Positions 17,110 through 25,219 of a stretch of 64,000 nt of DNA are shown piece by piece (position 1 is the stretch's first letter; each line of letters starts with the position of its first letter). The stretch comes from Lysobacter soli (GTDB taxonomy: Bacteria; Pseudomonadota; Gammaproteobacteria; Xanthomonadales; Xanthomonadaceae): NCBI RefSeq assembly GCF_003382285.1, contig NZ_QTJR01000001.1, positions 620,001 to 684,000 of the forward strand, read 5' to 3'. Under the pieces are notes generated by a model. It saw nothing but the letters and a program-made list of their open reading frames with translations. It did no database searches and had not been told where the DNA came from. The position numbers and the translations under genes were made by a program.

Positions 17110-19218
17110 GTGAGCCTCAACAAACCCCAAGTCCTCGTCCTGTCCCTCGCCGTCGCCGCCGCGCTGACCGCGTGCGGGAAGAAGGACGAAGCTGCTACCC
17201 CGGCCGCCGACGCCGCCAAGCCGGCCGACGCGCCCGTCGCCTACACGCTCGACGAGAGCAAGCTGCCGGGCGTGAACCGCTTCACCGTCGCGGACCTGGA
17301 TACCTCCAAGAACGCGTGCGAAGACTTCGGCGGTTACGTCAACGGCAAGTGGCTCGCCGCCAATGCCATCCCGGGCGACCGCACCTCGTGGGGCGCGTTC
17401 GAAATGCTGGACGAGCGCTCCACCGCCGTGCAGCGCCAGCTGGCCGAGCAGGCCGGCGCCGACAAGAACGCCAAGGGCGTCGAGAAGATCGTCGGCGACT
17501 TCTGGGCCACCGGCATGGACGCGGCGAAGATCAACGAACAGGGCATTAAGCCGATCCAGGGCAAGCTCGACGCGATCGCCGCGCTCGACACCCCGGAGAA
17601 GATCGCCGACTACATCCGCACCAGCGCCGCCAAGGGTGAGAACTACCTGTTCGGCTTCGGCGCCGAAGCGGACTTCAAGGACTCCAAGAACAACATCGCC
17701 TACGCCTCGCAGGGCGGCCTGGGCCTGCCGGACAAGGAGTACTACACCAAGCCGGAAAACAAGGAAAAGCTCGACGCCTACCAGGCGCACATCGCCAAGG
17801 TGCTCGAACTGTCCGGCGTGCCGGCCGCCGACGCCGCCAAGCAGGCGCAGGACGTCATCGCGTTTGAAACCCGCCTGGCGAAGGTGTCCAAGTCGAGCGA
17901 GGAACTTTCGCGCGACGTCTCGCTGTACTACAACCCGGTGAGCCTGGCCGACGCCGACAAGCTGGCGCCGAACTTCCCGTGGACGAAGTTCTTCGATTCG
18001 CAGGGCGTCGCGCAGCCCAAGATGTTCTCGCTGTCGGTGCCGGCGTTCCATGCCGAGGTCAGCAAGATGCTGGCCGACGTGCCGGCGCAGCAGTGGCAGA
18101 GCTACCTGCGCTTCCACACCGTCGACAGCGCCTCGCCGTTCCTGTCGGACAACTTCGTGCAGGAAAACTTCAACTTCTACAACAAGACCCTACGCGGCCA
18201 GGCCGAGCTGAAGGAACGCGGCAAGCGCGTGCTCGACACGATCGAGAACGAAGCCGGCGAAGCGATGGGCCAGATGTACGTGAAGGTGGCCTTCCCGGCC
18301 GAGTCGAAGGCGCGCATGGAGGAGCTGGTGAAGAACCTCTCCGCCTCGCTAAAGACGCGCATCGAAGGCCTGGCCTGGATGTCCGACGAAACGAAGAAGA
18401 AGGCCGAGGAGAAGTGGGCCGCCTTCACGCCGAAGATCGGCTACCCGGACAAGTGGCGCGACTGGACCGGTCTTGAGACCAGCCGCGACAGCTACATCGG
18501 CAACGTGCTGGCTGCCAACGAGTTCAACTACAAGTGGAACCTGGGCAAGATCGGCAAGCCGGTCGACCGCACCGAATGGGGCATGCCGCCGCAGATGGTG
18601 AACGCCTACTACAACCCGCTGCAGAACGAGATCGTCTTCCCGGCCGCCATCCTGCAGCCGCCGTTCTTCGATCCCAACGCCGACGACGCCACCAACTACG
18701 GCGGCATCGGTGCGGTGATCGGCCACGAGATGACGCACGGCTACGACGACCAGGGCAGCCGCTTCGGTGCTTCGGGCAATTTCGAGAACTGGTGGACCGA
18801 CGCCGACGCGAAGGGCTTCACCGGCCGCACCGACAAGCTGGTGCAGCAGTTCAACGGTTACGAAGCCGCCAAGGGCGCGCACGTCAACGGCAAGCTGACG
18901 CTGGGCGAGAACATCGCCGACCTCGGCGGCCTGGCCACGGCCTACGACGCGATGAAGAAGGCGACCGAAGGCAAGGAAGACCCGAAGACTGACGGCCTGA
19001 CGCGCGACCAGCGCTTCTTCCTCAACTGGGGCACCGTGTGGCGCCGCAACTTCAAGCCGGAAGAACTGCAGGTCCGCCTGAAGACCGACCCGCACGCGCC
19101 GGCCAACTTCCGCGCGATCGGTGCGCCGTCGAACCTGCCGGCATTCGCCGCCGCGTTCGAGTGCAAGCCGGGCCAGCCGATGGTGCGCGAAGGCGACAAG
19201 CAGGTCGTCATCTGGTAA
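17110..19218 (+). CDS. M13 family zinc metallopeptidase lipoprotein (neprilysin-like), first of two
   Basis: I chose the GTG at 17110 (702 residues, VSLNKPQ...), because it is preceded by GGAG and directly opens a lipoprotein signal with lipobox LTAC. An open frame runs upstream without coding character. The protein shows the full M13 architecture: N-terminal helical domain beginning DTSKNACEDFGGYVNGKW, the NAYYNPLQNEIVFPA substrate-binding segment, the zinc motif HEMTH (about residues 539-543), ENIADLGG (about 599-606) providing the third zinc ligand, and a basic C-terminus ending KQVVIW. It should cleave short peptides in the periplasm or at the outer membrane. A strong terminator separates it from a second M13 gene. 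Confidence 0.94.
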   Translation: MSLNKPQVLVLSLAVAAALTACGKKDEAATPAADAAKPADAPVAYTLDESKLPGVNRFTVADLDTSKNACEDFGGYVNGKWLAANAIPGDRTSWGAFEMLDERSTAVQRQLAEQAGADKNAKGVEKIVGDFWATGMDAAKINEQGIKPIQGKLDAIAALDTPEKIADYIRTSAAKGENYLFGFGAEADFKDSKNNIAYASQGGLGLPDKEYYTKPENKEKLDAYQAHIAKVLELSGVPAADAAKQAQDVIAFETRLAKVSKSSEELSRDVSLYYNPVSLADADKLAPNFPWTKFFDSQGVAQPKMFSLSVPAFHAEVSKMLADVPAQQWQSYLRFHTVDSASPFLSDNFVQENFNFYNKTLRGQAELKERGKRVLDTIENEAGEAMGQMYVKVAFPAESKARMEELVKNLSASLKTRIEGLAWMSDETKKKAEEKWAAFTPKIGYPDKWRDWTGLETSRDSYIGNVLAANEFNYKWNLGKIGKPVDRTEWGMPPQMVNAYYNPLQNEIVFPAAILQPPFFDPNADDATNYGGIGAVIGHEMTHGYDDQGSRFGASGNFENWWTDADAKGFTGRTDKLVQQFNGYEAAKGAHVNGKLTLGENIADLGGLATAYDAMKKATEGKEDPKTDGLTRDQRFFLNWGTVWRRNFKPEELQVRLKTDPHAPANFRAIGAPSNLPAFAAAFECKPGQPMVREGDKQVVIW

Positions 19219-19268
19219 TCGTGCAAGCCACACCGTAAGACACGGCCGCACTCGTCGTCGGCCGCGCG

Positions 19269-19299
19269 AAGGCCCGGGTTTCCCCGGGCCTTCTTTTTT
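19269..19299 (+). terminator. Rho-independent terminator after the first M13 gene
   Basis: AAGGCCCGGG (19269-19278) pairs with CCCGGGCCTT (19283-19292) around TTTC, followed by a T-rich tail CTTTTTTG. Confidence 0.9.
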
Positions 19300-19390
19300 G
19301 CGTCGAAGGCGCCCTGCGCGTGAGGACGGACGCTCACATCGCCGTTGCTAGACTCCGGCCACCCTGCCCTCCCCCAGGTACGGAGCCGCC

Positions 19391-21394
19391 ATGAACGTTC
19401 GTCCGCTCGCCTGCGCGCTGATCGCCTGCCTCATCGCCATGCCCCACGCCGACGCGCAGAAGAAGCGCGCGGCCAAGCCGAAGGCCCCGGCCGCGCCCAC
19501 CGCCTGCAGCGACTTCTACGCCAGCGCCAATGCCGACTGGCTGCGCAGCAACACGACGCCGCCCGCGTCTGGCTCTACCTCCGCGCTGGAGCAGCTGGCC
19601 GCACGTTCGCGCCAGCAGCAGCTGGAGCTGCTGGATGCCGCGTCGAAGTCGCCGCAGAACAACGTGCAGAAGCTGCTCGGCGACTTCTGGGCCAGCGGCC
19701 TGGACGAAGCAGCCGTCGAGCGCGATGGCGCGCAGCCGATCGCACCGCTGATCGCGCGCATCGATGCCATCAAGAATGCAAAGGACATCCCGCCCTCGAT
19801 CGCCGCACTGCACCAGGTCGGCATCCCGGTGGTGTTCAACTTCGGCGCCGACGTCGACCTGCAGGATCTCGAACGCCACATCGGCTATTTCGCGCAGGGC
19901 GGCCTCGGCCTGCCCGACCCGGCCTACTACACGCGCAACGACGCCGACACGCAGGCGCTGATGGGCCGTTACCGCAACTACATCGAGAAGATCCTCGCGC
20001 TGACCGGTACGCCGGAAGCGCAGATCAAGACCGATGCGCAGGCGGTGCTCGACCTGGAGACGCGCATCGCGACCGCGTCGAAGTCGCTGATCGACCTGCG
20101 CGATCCGCGCGCGAACTTCGCGCCGGTCGATACGAAAACGCTCGCCAAGCAGTACAAGCGCCTGCAGCTGGGCGATTTCCTCAAGGCGCAGGGCGTCACC
20201 GACGATCGCGTATCGATGGCGAACCCGCAGTTGTTCACGCAGCTCGACACGCTGGTCGGCAGCCTGAAGCCGGCGCAGTGGAAGGCCTACCTGCGCTGGC
20301 GCGTGGGCGATGCGATGGCGCCGTACCTGGCCAAGTCGTTCCGCGATGCGGAGTTCGAGTTCCGCGGCCGCGTGCTGCGCGGACTCGCCGCGCCCCAGTC
20401 ACGTCCGCAGCAGGTGCTGGATGCGATCACGCTCGCGGCCGGCCCGATGGTCGGCCACGAATACGCGGCGCGTTACTACTCGCCCGCCACGGACAAACGC
20501 GCCGAGGACATCGCAAAACAGGTGCGCGAGGCGCTCGGACAGGCGCTCGATCGCGACACGCGTTTCAGCGCGGCGGCGAAGGCCGAGGCGAAGACGAAGC
20601 TCGACAGGCTGAAGATCGAGGTCGGCACGCCCAATCGCGATCTCGATTACACCGTGCAGCCGATGGGCCGCGGCAGCTTCGGCAGCAACATGCTGATCGC
20701 CTCCACGTGGCGGCATCGCGAGGAAATGAAGCGCATCGGTCGCGGCAACGCCGATCGCCGCTGGGACGTGCTGCCGCAGGATCCTTCGCTCGCCTACGAC
20801 ATCACGCAGAACCGCCTGATCGTCACCGCCGCGATGCTGCAGCCGCCGGTGTTCGACACAACGAAGGACGCGGCGTGGCTGTACGGTTCGTACGGCGCGC
20901 TGGTCGGCCACGAACTGAGCCACGGCTTCGACAACCGCGGCCGCTACGTCGATTCGAAACAGGAACTGCGCGACTGGTGGACGCCGACCGAAACCAGCGC
21001 GTGGGATGGATTGAGCAAGCGCATCGCCGCGCAGTACTCGGGCTTCGACTATCCCGAACTGAAAGGCGTGAAGGTCAACGGCGCGCAGACCGCGGACGAG
21101 AACATCGCCGACCTGGCGGGCGTCGAGCTGGCGTGGTCGGCGTTCGGCAGTGCCGAACCGTCGGCCGCGAAGCCGGCGCAGCAGTCGTTCTACAAGGGCT
21201 GGGCGTCGCTGTGGCCGCAGCGGATGACCGAGGAAATCGCACGCCAGCGCGCCGCCACCAGCGTGCACGCACCGGGCCAGTGGCGCACGAACGGCCCGCT
21301 GCGCAACCAGCCGTCGTTCGGCGAGGCGAATGCGTGCAAGCCGGGCAACGCGATGCAACTGGCGGCGGATCAACAGGTTCGGCTGTTCCCGTAA
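19391..21394 (+). CDS. M13 family zinc metallopeptidase, second of two
   Basis: The 667-residue protein has a cleavable signal peptide (MNVRPLACALIACLIAMPHA, cleaved near ADA) instead of the lipobox of its upstream neighbour. Its domain plan is the same: ACSDFYASANADW at the N-terminus, the zinc motif HELSH (about residues 507-511) and ENIADLAGVE (about 570). The usual NAYY segment is replaced by ITQNRLIVTAAMLQPP, so the substrate pocket probably differs. It is a periplasmic or secreted peptidase. Although it follows the first M13 gene by 172 bp, the terminator between them suggests separate transcription. Confidence 0.93.
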   Translation: MNVRPLACALIACLIAMPHADAQKKRAAKPKAPAAPTACSDFYASANADWLRSNTTPPASGSTSALEQLAARSRQQQLELLDAASKSPQNNVQKLLGDFWASGLDEAAVERDGAQPIAPLIARIDAIKNAKDIPPSIAALHQVGIPVVFNFGADVDLQDLERHIGYFAQGGLGLPDPAYYTRNDADTQALMGRYRNYIEKILALTGTPEAQIKTDAQAVLDLETRIATASKSLIDLRDPRANFAPVDTKTLAKQYKRLQLGDFLKAQGVTDDRVSMANPQLFTQLDTLVGSLKPAQWKAYLRWRVGDAMAPYLAKSFRDAEFEFRGRVLRGLAAPQSRPQQVLDAITLAAGPMVGHEYAARYYSPATDKRAEDIAKQVREALGQALDRDTRFSAAAKAEAKTKLDRLKIEVGTPNRDLDYTVQPMGRGSFGSNMLIASTWRHREEMKRIGRGNADRRWDVLPQDPSLAYDITQNRLIVTAAMLQPPVFDTTKDAAWLYGSYGALVGHELSHGFDNRGRYVDSKQELRDWWTPTETSAWDGLSKRIAAQYSGFDYPELKGVKVNGAQTADENIADLAGVELAWSAFGSAEPSAAKPAQQSFYKGWASLWPQRMTEEIARQRAATSVHAPGQWRTNGPLRNQPSFGEANACKPGNAMQLAADQQVRLFP

Positions 21395-21395
21395 C

Positions 21396-21430
21396 GCAAA
21401 AAGGCATTCCAGCGTTCGCTGGAATGCCTT
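21396..21430 (-). terminator. Terminator hairpin between convergent M13 and rhomboid genes
   Basis: AAGGCATTCCAG (21401-21412) pairs perfectly with CTGGAATGCCTT (21419-21430). On the minus strand the stem is followed by TTTTTGCG, so it should terminate the rhomboid gene. Confidence 0.8.
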
Positions 21431-21476
21431 CGGACCTGAGGCCTGGATCCGGCTTTTGCAGGGGTGACGGCCCCTG

Positions 21477-22130
21477 CTATCTCACCACCCGCATCTTCGG
21501 CGGCCCCTTGCGTCCGAACGGCGGCTGCCCGCGCCAGTAGCGGATCAGCAGCCAGCCGAACAGCATGCCGCCCAGGTGCGCGAAATGCGCCACGCCCGGC
21601 ATCGTGTTGGTGATGCCCAGCAGCAGCTCGATCGCGCCGTAGACGATCACCAGCGTGCGCGCCTTCATCGGGATCGGCGGAATCAGCAGCATCACGCGCT
21701 GGTTCGGGAACAGCATGCCGTACGCGAGCAGCAGGCCGAAGATGCCCCCGGAGGCGCCCACCGTCGGATACGCCGGCTCGCCCTGCGACACCGTCCACAT
21801 GCCCACCGCCAGCTGGCACAGCGCCGCGCCGACGATGCAGACCATGTAGTACGTGAGATAGCGACGATCGCCCCACACGTGTTCCAGCGGCGCACCGAAC
21901 ATCGCCAGCGCGAGCATGTTGAACAACAGGTGGGCGAAACCGCCATGCATGAAGCCGTAGGTGACGACCTGCCACGGCATGAAACCGACGCCGTACAGAT
22001 CGGCATCGCTGTGCGGCGGCCAGAGCATGAACTGCGCCAGTGCGACGTCGCCGATGATCAGCTGCAGCACGAACACCAGTCCGTTCGCGATCAGCAGGGC
22101 CTTGGTGACGGGGGGAAGGTTGGAAAACAT
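21477..22130 (-). CDS. Rhomboid family intramembrane serine protease
   Basis: The 217-residue protein has six hydrophobic helices. The first loop and helix carry HGGFAHLLFNMLALAMFG, the rhomboid HxxxxHxxxN motif in variant form. The nucleophile motif GASGGIFGLLLAYG is in helix 4, and HFAHLGGML in helix 6 supplies the catalytic histidine. Rhomboids cleave membrane proteins within the bilayer. The target here is unknown. It is monocistronic, and its start is 85 bp from the end of the ATL gene. Confidence 0.92.
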   Translation of the reverse strand: MFSNLPPVTKALLIANGLVFVLQLIIGDVALAQFMLWPPHSDADLYGVGFMPWQVVTYGFMHGGFAHLLFNMLALAMFGAPLEHVWGDRRYLTYYMVCIVGAALCQLAVGMWTVSQGEPAYPTVGASGGIFGLLLAYGMLFPNQRVMLLIPPIPMKARTLVIVYGAIELLLGITNTMPGVAHFAHLGGMLFGWLLIRYWRGQPPFGRKGPPKMRVVR

Positions 22131-22215
22131 CGCGGCTCCTTCGAGTGCGCTACATGGTAGCCGTCGCGAAGGCCGGTTGCGTTCGCGCGCGATACACGGT
22201 CGGGCGAGGCGGCCG

Positions 22216-22662
22216 TCAGCCGCGCGTGGCGCGTCGGGTCGTGGCCGGCGTGGGCGCCTTCCGAGCGGCCCGGGTCGGCTTCGTCGCGGCGCTGCTGCGT
22301 TTGCGCGCGGCGGGAGGCGACATCGGCATGCCCCACATCTGCTCGTCCAGCGTCGCGGCGGCGCGCTGGCCCTTCACCTTGCCCGATTCCACGCACACGC
22401 CTTCTGCGCGCAGGCGCTGGCTCTGTTCGCGGAATCCCTTCGAACCTTCGGGGAACGCGATGCGGCCATCCGAACGCAGGACGCGATGCCACGGCAGCGC
22501 CGGATCCTCGTTCTGGCCGAGCAGGCGTGCCACGAGCCGTGCGCGACCGGGCAGGCCCGCGCGGCGGGCCACTTCGCCGTAGCCTGCGACCTCGCCCGCC
22601 GGGATCGCGCGGATCGCGGCAAGAATCCGTCCATGTGCGTCGTCGGCAGCGGGCTTGCCCAT
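22216..22662 (-). CDS. Alkyltransferase-like (ATL) DNA-damage recognition protein
   Basis: The 148-residue protein has the MGMT/Ogt C-terminal DNA-binding fold: a helix-turn-helix around GEVAGYGEVARRAGLPGRARLV, then ALPWHRVLRSDGRIAF. The alkyl-accepting cysteine of the PCHRV motif is tryptophan (PWHRV), the hallmark of ATL proteins. These bind O6-alkylguanine without repairing it and hand the lesion to nucleotide excision repair. From about residue 112 on, the protein is an Ala/Lys/Arg/Pro-rich tail (RKRSSAATKPTRAARK) that is not part of the usual domain and could add non-specific DNA binding. It is divergent from the next gene by 41 bp. Confidence 0.87.
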   Translation of the reverse strand: MGKPAADDAHGRILAAIRAIPAGEVAGYGEVARRAGLPGRARLVARLLGQNEDPALPWHRVLRSDGRIAFPEGSKGFREQSQRLRAEGVCVESGKVKGQRAAATLDEQMWGMPMSPPAARKRSSAATKPTRAARKAPTPATTRRATRG

Positions 22663-22703
22663 CGCGGTAGCATACCGGTCTCCCCCGGCAGGAGCCGCTC
22701 TCC

Positions 22704-23114
22704 GTGCGCAACTTCGATTCGATCCGCAGCCACCTCCAGGCCGCGAAATTCCGCCTGACCGACCACGACGTCGACGTGCTGTGCATCGAACTGTCGCTCG
22801 AACACGGCACCCGCCACCAGGCGATCTTCCTGTCCGAGCTGGACGACGACGACGGACGTCCGTACCTGCGCGTGAGCACGGCCGTCGCGCCGATCACCGG
22901 CCTGGACGCCAAGCGCGCGCTCATCTTCAACTGGGAAAGCCGCGTGGGTTACCTCGCCATCGGCGACCTCGACGGCGTCCCGCACCTGCAACTGTGCGAG
23001 AACCGCCCCTACGACGGCCTGGACCCGGCGGAAATCGACCGCCTCGTGCTAGAGATCGGTGGCCTGGGCGATCGCATGGAACGCATGCTGTCGGCAGGCG
23101 GCGATCTGTTCTGA
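22704..23114 (+). CDS. Conserved protein of unknown function, possibly CesT/YbjN-like fold
   Basis: The gene starts with GTG at 22704, preceded by AGGAG 10-14 nt upstream, giving 136 residues. It is acidic and soluble, with no signal peptide. Helix-strand alternation (FDSIRSHLQAAKFRLTDHD, then YLRVSTAVAP, then LIFNWESRVGYLAIGDLDG and a C-terminal helix) recalls the small alpha/beta fold of YbjN and CesT-type chaperone proteins, but that is only a resemblance. No effector or secretion genes are nearby. A bidirectional terminator follows. Confidence 0.8.
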   Translation: MRNFDSIRSHLQAAKFRLTDHDVDVLCIELSLEHGTRHQAIFLSELDDDDGRPYLRVSTAVAPITGLDAKRALIFNWESRVGYLAIGDLDGVPHLQLCENRPYDGLDPAEIDRLVLEIGGLGDRMERMLSAGGDLF

Positions 23115-23135
23115 GGTCGTCCGCAAGCACCTGAA

Positions 23136-23162
23136 GAAAAGGCCCGCATCGCGGGCCTTTTT
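23136..23162. terminator. Bidirectional Rho-independent terminator
   Basis: GGCCCGC and GCGGGCC form a stem around ATC, with AAAA before and TTTTT after. It lies between two convergent genes and can serve both. Confidence 0.88.
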
Positions 23163-23180
23163 CATGTTCGTGACAAGGCC

Positions 23181-24308
23181 TCAAGCCCAGCCGAAGAACC
23201 GGAACAGCTCGAAGAACGCGTAGGCGATACCGCCGGCGGCCGGGATCGTGAGGATCCACGCCCAGATCATCTTCTCAACCACCGTCCACTTGATCGCGTT
23301 GAAGCGCTTGGCCGTGCCCACGCCCATGATCGCCGAGGAGATGTTGTGCGTGGTCGAGACCGGGATACCGAGCGAGGACGCCGCCATGATCACCGCCGCC
23401 GCGCTGGTTTCGGCCGCGAAGCCGTTGATCGGATGCAGCTTCACCAGCTTGTGGCCGAGCGTCTTGATGATGCGCCAGCCGCCAGCGGCAGTACCGGCGG
23501 CCATCACCACGGCGCAGGTGAGCTTGATCCACAGGTCGATATCGTTGTTTTCAAGCGCCGCCTGCGACGGATGCAGGAACGCCAGCCACGACGGCAGGTT
23601 GTCCAGCGTGCCGGCCGACTGCGCGCCGACCAGCGCCAGCGCGATGATGCCCATCGTCTTCTGCGCGTCGTTCATGCCGTGCGCGAAGCCCATGCCGGCC
23701 GCCGACACCAGCTGCGCCTTGCCGAAGAACGCGTTGACCCAGCGCGGGCGCGCCATGCGCGCCAGCACGCCACCGCTGCTGGCCATGAAGGAGATGATCG
23801 CGAACAGCACGCCCATCACCACGAAGCCGGCAGCGAAGCCCAGCAGCGGCGACGAAAACATCGGCACGACCACCTTCCACAGCACGCCGGCGCTCTTGTA
23901 CCAGGGGTCCGCGGGATGCGACCAGATCACCGAATGGAAGTTGTTGCTGGCCGCGGCGACGGCCGCGCCGCACAGGCCGCCGATGAGCGCGTGCGAGGAC
24001 GAGGACGGCAGGCCCTTCCACCACGTGATCAGGTTCCACACGATCGCGCCCAGCAGCGCGCACAGGATCAGCTGCGAGGTGACTTCCACCACGCCGGTGT
24101 CCAGCAGGCCCGACGCGATCGTCTTGGCCACCGCCGTGCCCCACAGCGCGCCGAGCAGGTTGGTGCTCGCGGCCAGCATCACGGCCTGTATCGGCGACAG
24201 CACCTTCGTCGCCACGACGGTGGCGATGGAGTTGGCGGTGTCATGGAAGCCGTTGATGTATTCGAAGGCGAGCGCCGCGAATACCACGACCAGGACCAGG
24301 GTCAGCAT
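23181..24308 (-). CDS. pit: Low-affinity inorganic phosphate transporter, PiT family
   Basis: The 375-residue membrane protein has both PiT signatures, the N-terminal EYINGFHDTANSIATVVATK and a C-terminal repeat region with GFAAETSAAAVI and PVSTTHNISSAIMGVG. It has about ten transmembrane helices. PiT proteins import metal-phosphate complexes with protons across the inner membrane. The DUF47 (PhoU-like) gene lies 12 bp upstream on the same strand, the usual two-gene operon of this system. Confidence 0.95.
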   Translation of the reverse strand: MLTLVLVVVFAALAFEYINGFHDTANSIATVVATKVLSPIQAVMLAASTNLLGALWGTAVAKTIASGLLDTGVVEVTSQLILCALLGAIVWNLITWWKGLPSSSSHALIGGLCGAAVAAASNNFHSVIWSHPADPWYKSAGVLWKVVVPMFSSPLLGFAAGFVVMGVLFAIISFMASSGGVLARMARPRWVNAFFGKAQLVSAAGMGFAHGMNDAQKTMGIIALALVGAQSAGTLDNLPSWLAFLHPSQAALENNDIDLWIKLTCAVVMAAGTAAGGWRIIKTLGHKLVKLHPINGFAAETSAAAVIMAASSLGIPVSTTHNISSAIMGVGTAKRFNAIKWTVVEKMIWAWILTIPAAGGIAYAFFELFRFFGWA

Positions 24309-24320
24309 CGGACCGACCCC

Positions 24321-24947
24321 TTACGAGTTCTTCAACACGATTTCGTAGGCGACCACGCCGGCCTCGCGGCAACGGTCGATGGCCTTCTCCAGGATCTCGA
24401 AGAACTCCTTGAGCAGGAACATCTGCAGGTTGTCCAGGCGACCGGAGTAGATGTCGCGGTAGAGCTCCAGCATCAGGCGGTCGGCTTCGTTCTCGATGGA
24501 GCGCAGCTGGTCGTTGAGCGCCTTCATCGGTTCGAGCTTCAGGTTGCGCAGCTCGTGCACCATCTTCACCACCACGGCCGACGCCTGCTCGAGCATCGCC
24601 GCGCGCGGGGCGAAGTCGATGTGCTCCAGGTGGCGCGTGGCAAGCGAGTAGCGGTCGGCGAACTTCTCGACCTGCTTGGGGATCTTGTACAGCGCCGAGG
24701 CCAGGGCTTCGATGTCCTCGCGCTCGATCGGCGTGATGAAGCTGTTGACCAGCTCGAAGCTGATCTTGTCCGAGGCTTCGCGTTCGCGCTGGCGGGCCAG
24801 CTTGAAGGCGTCCAGCGCCGGCTGGCGATCGGCGGCCTTGAGCATCGCGTGGAGCGCCTTGGTGCTGTCGTGGGCGGCGACGGCGGCCTCTTCCAGCAGC
24901 GTATAGAACTGGTTGCCTTGGCCGAAGATCGTTTGCAGGGAGAACAT
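24321..24947 (-). CDS. DUF47 (TIGR00153) PhoU-like regulator of Pit transport
   Basis: The 208-residue all-helical protein begins MFSLQTIFGQGNQFYTLLEE, the standard start of the TIGR00153/DUF47 family, so I placed the start at 24947 although no clear ribosome-binding site precedes it. Later parts, such as FITPIEREDIEAL and SIENEADRLMLELYRD, match the metal-binding helices of PhoU-like proteins. It is cytoplasmic and associated with the PiT transporter encoded immediately downstream (12-bp gap), whose activity it is thought to modulate. Confidence 0.93.
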   Translation of the reverse strand: MFSLQTIFGQGNQFYTLLEEAAVAAHDSTKALHAMLKAADRQPALDAFKLARQREREASDKISFELVNSFITPIEREDIEALASALYKIPKQVEKFADRYSLATRHLEHIDFAPRAAMLEQASAVVVKMVHELRNLKLEPMKALNDQLRSIENEADRLMLELYRDIYSGRLDNLQMFLLKEFFEILEKAIDRCREAGVVAYEIVLKNS

Positions 24948-25219
24948 GCGGAGGGGGCCTCGTGGTGCCGGAATGGCCGGCTCGGTGGGTCTGCGGGGCG
25001 AATTATGACGGTTTGGGGACACCGGCGCGCGCCTGGTGCCATCCATACGGGTTGATTTCGGCCGTCCTGCTACCATCCAGAACGCTCATCCCCCTTTTCA
25101 CCCTGCCATTACGCAATGGACGACGACCCAGAACGGCCGCCCGCCCCCGCCTGCGCGCGCCTGCGCCACCCTCACGGCGCCTGCACCCCAGCCTGCCAAC
25201 ATCCTGACGGACGGACCGC

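Noticed and set aside
19391-21540. Possible frameshifted copy of the second M13 gene from a 731-codon overlapping frame
   Set aside because: The 667-codon M13 frame is intact from signal peptide to stop, so no frameshift is present.
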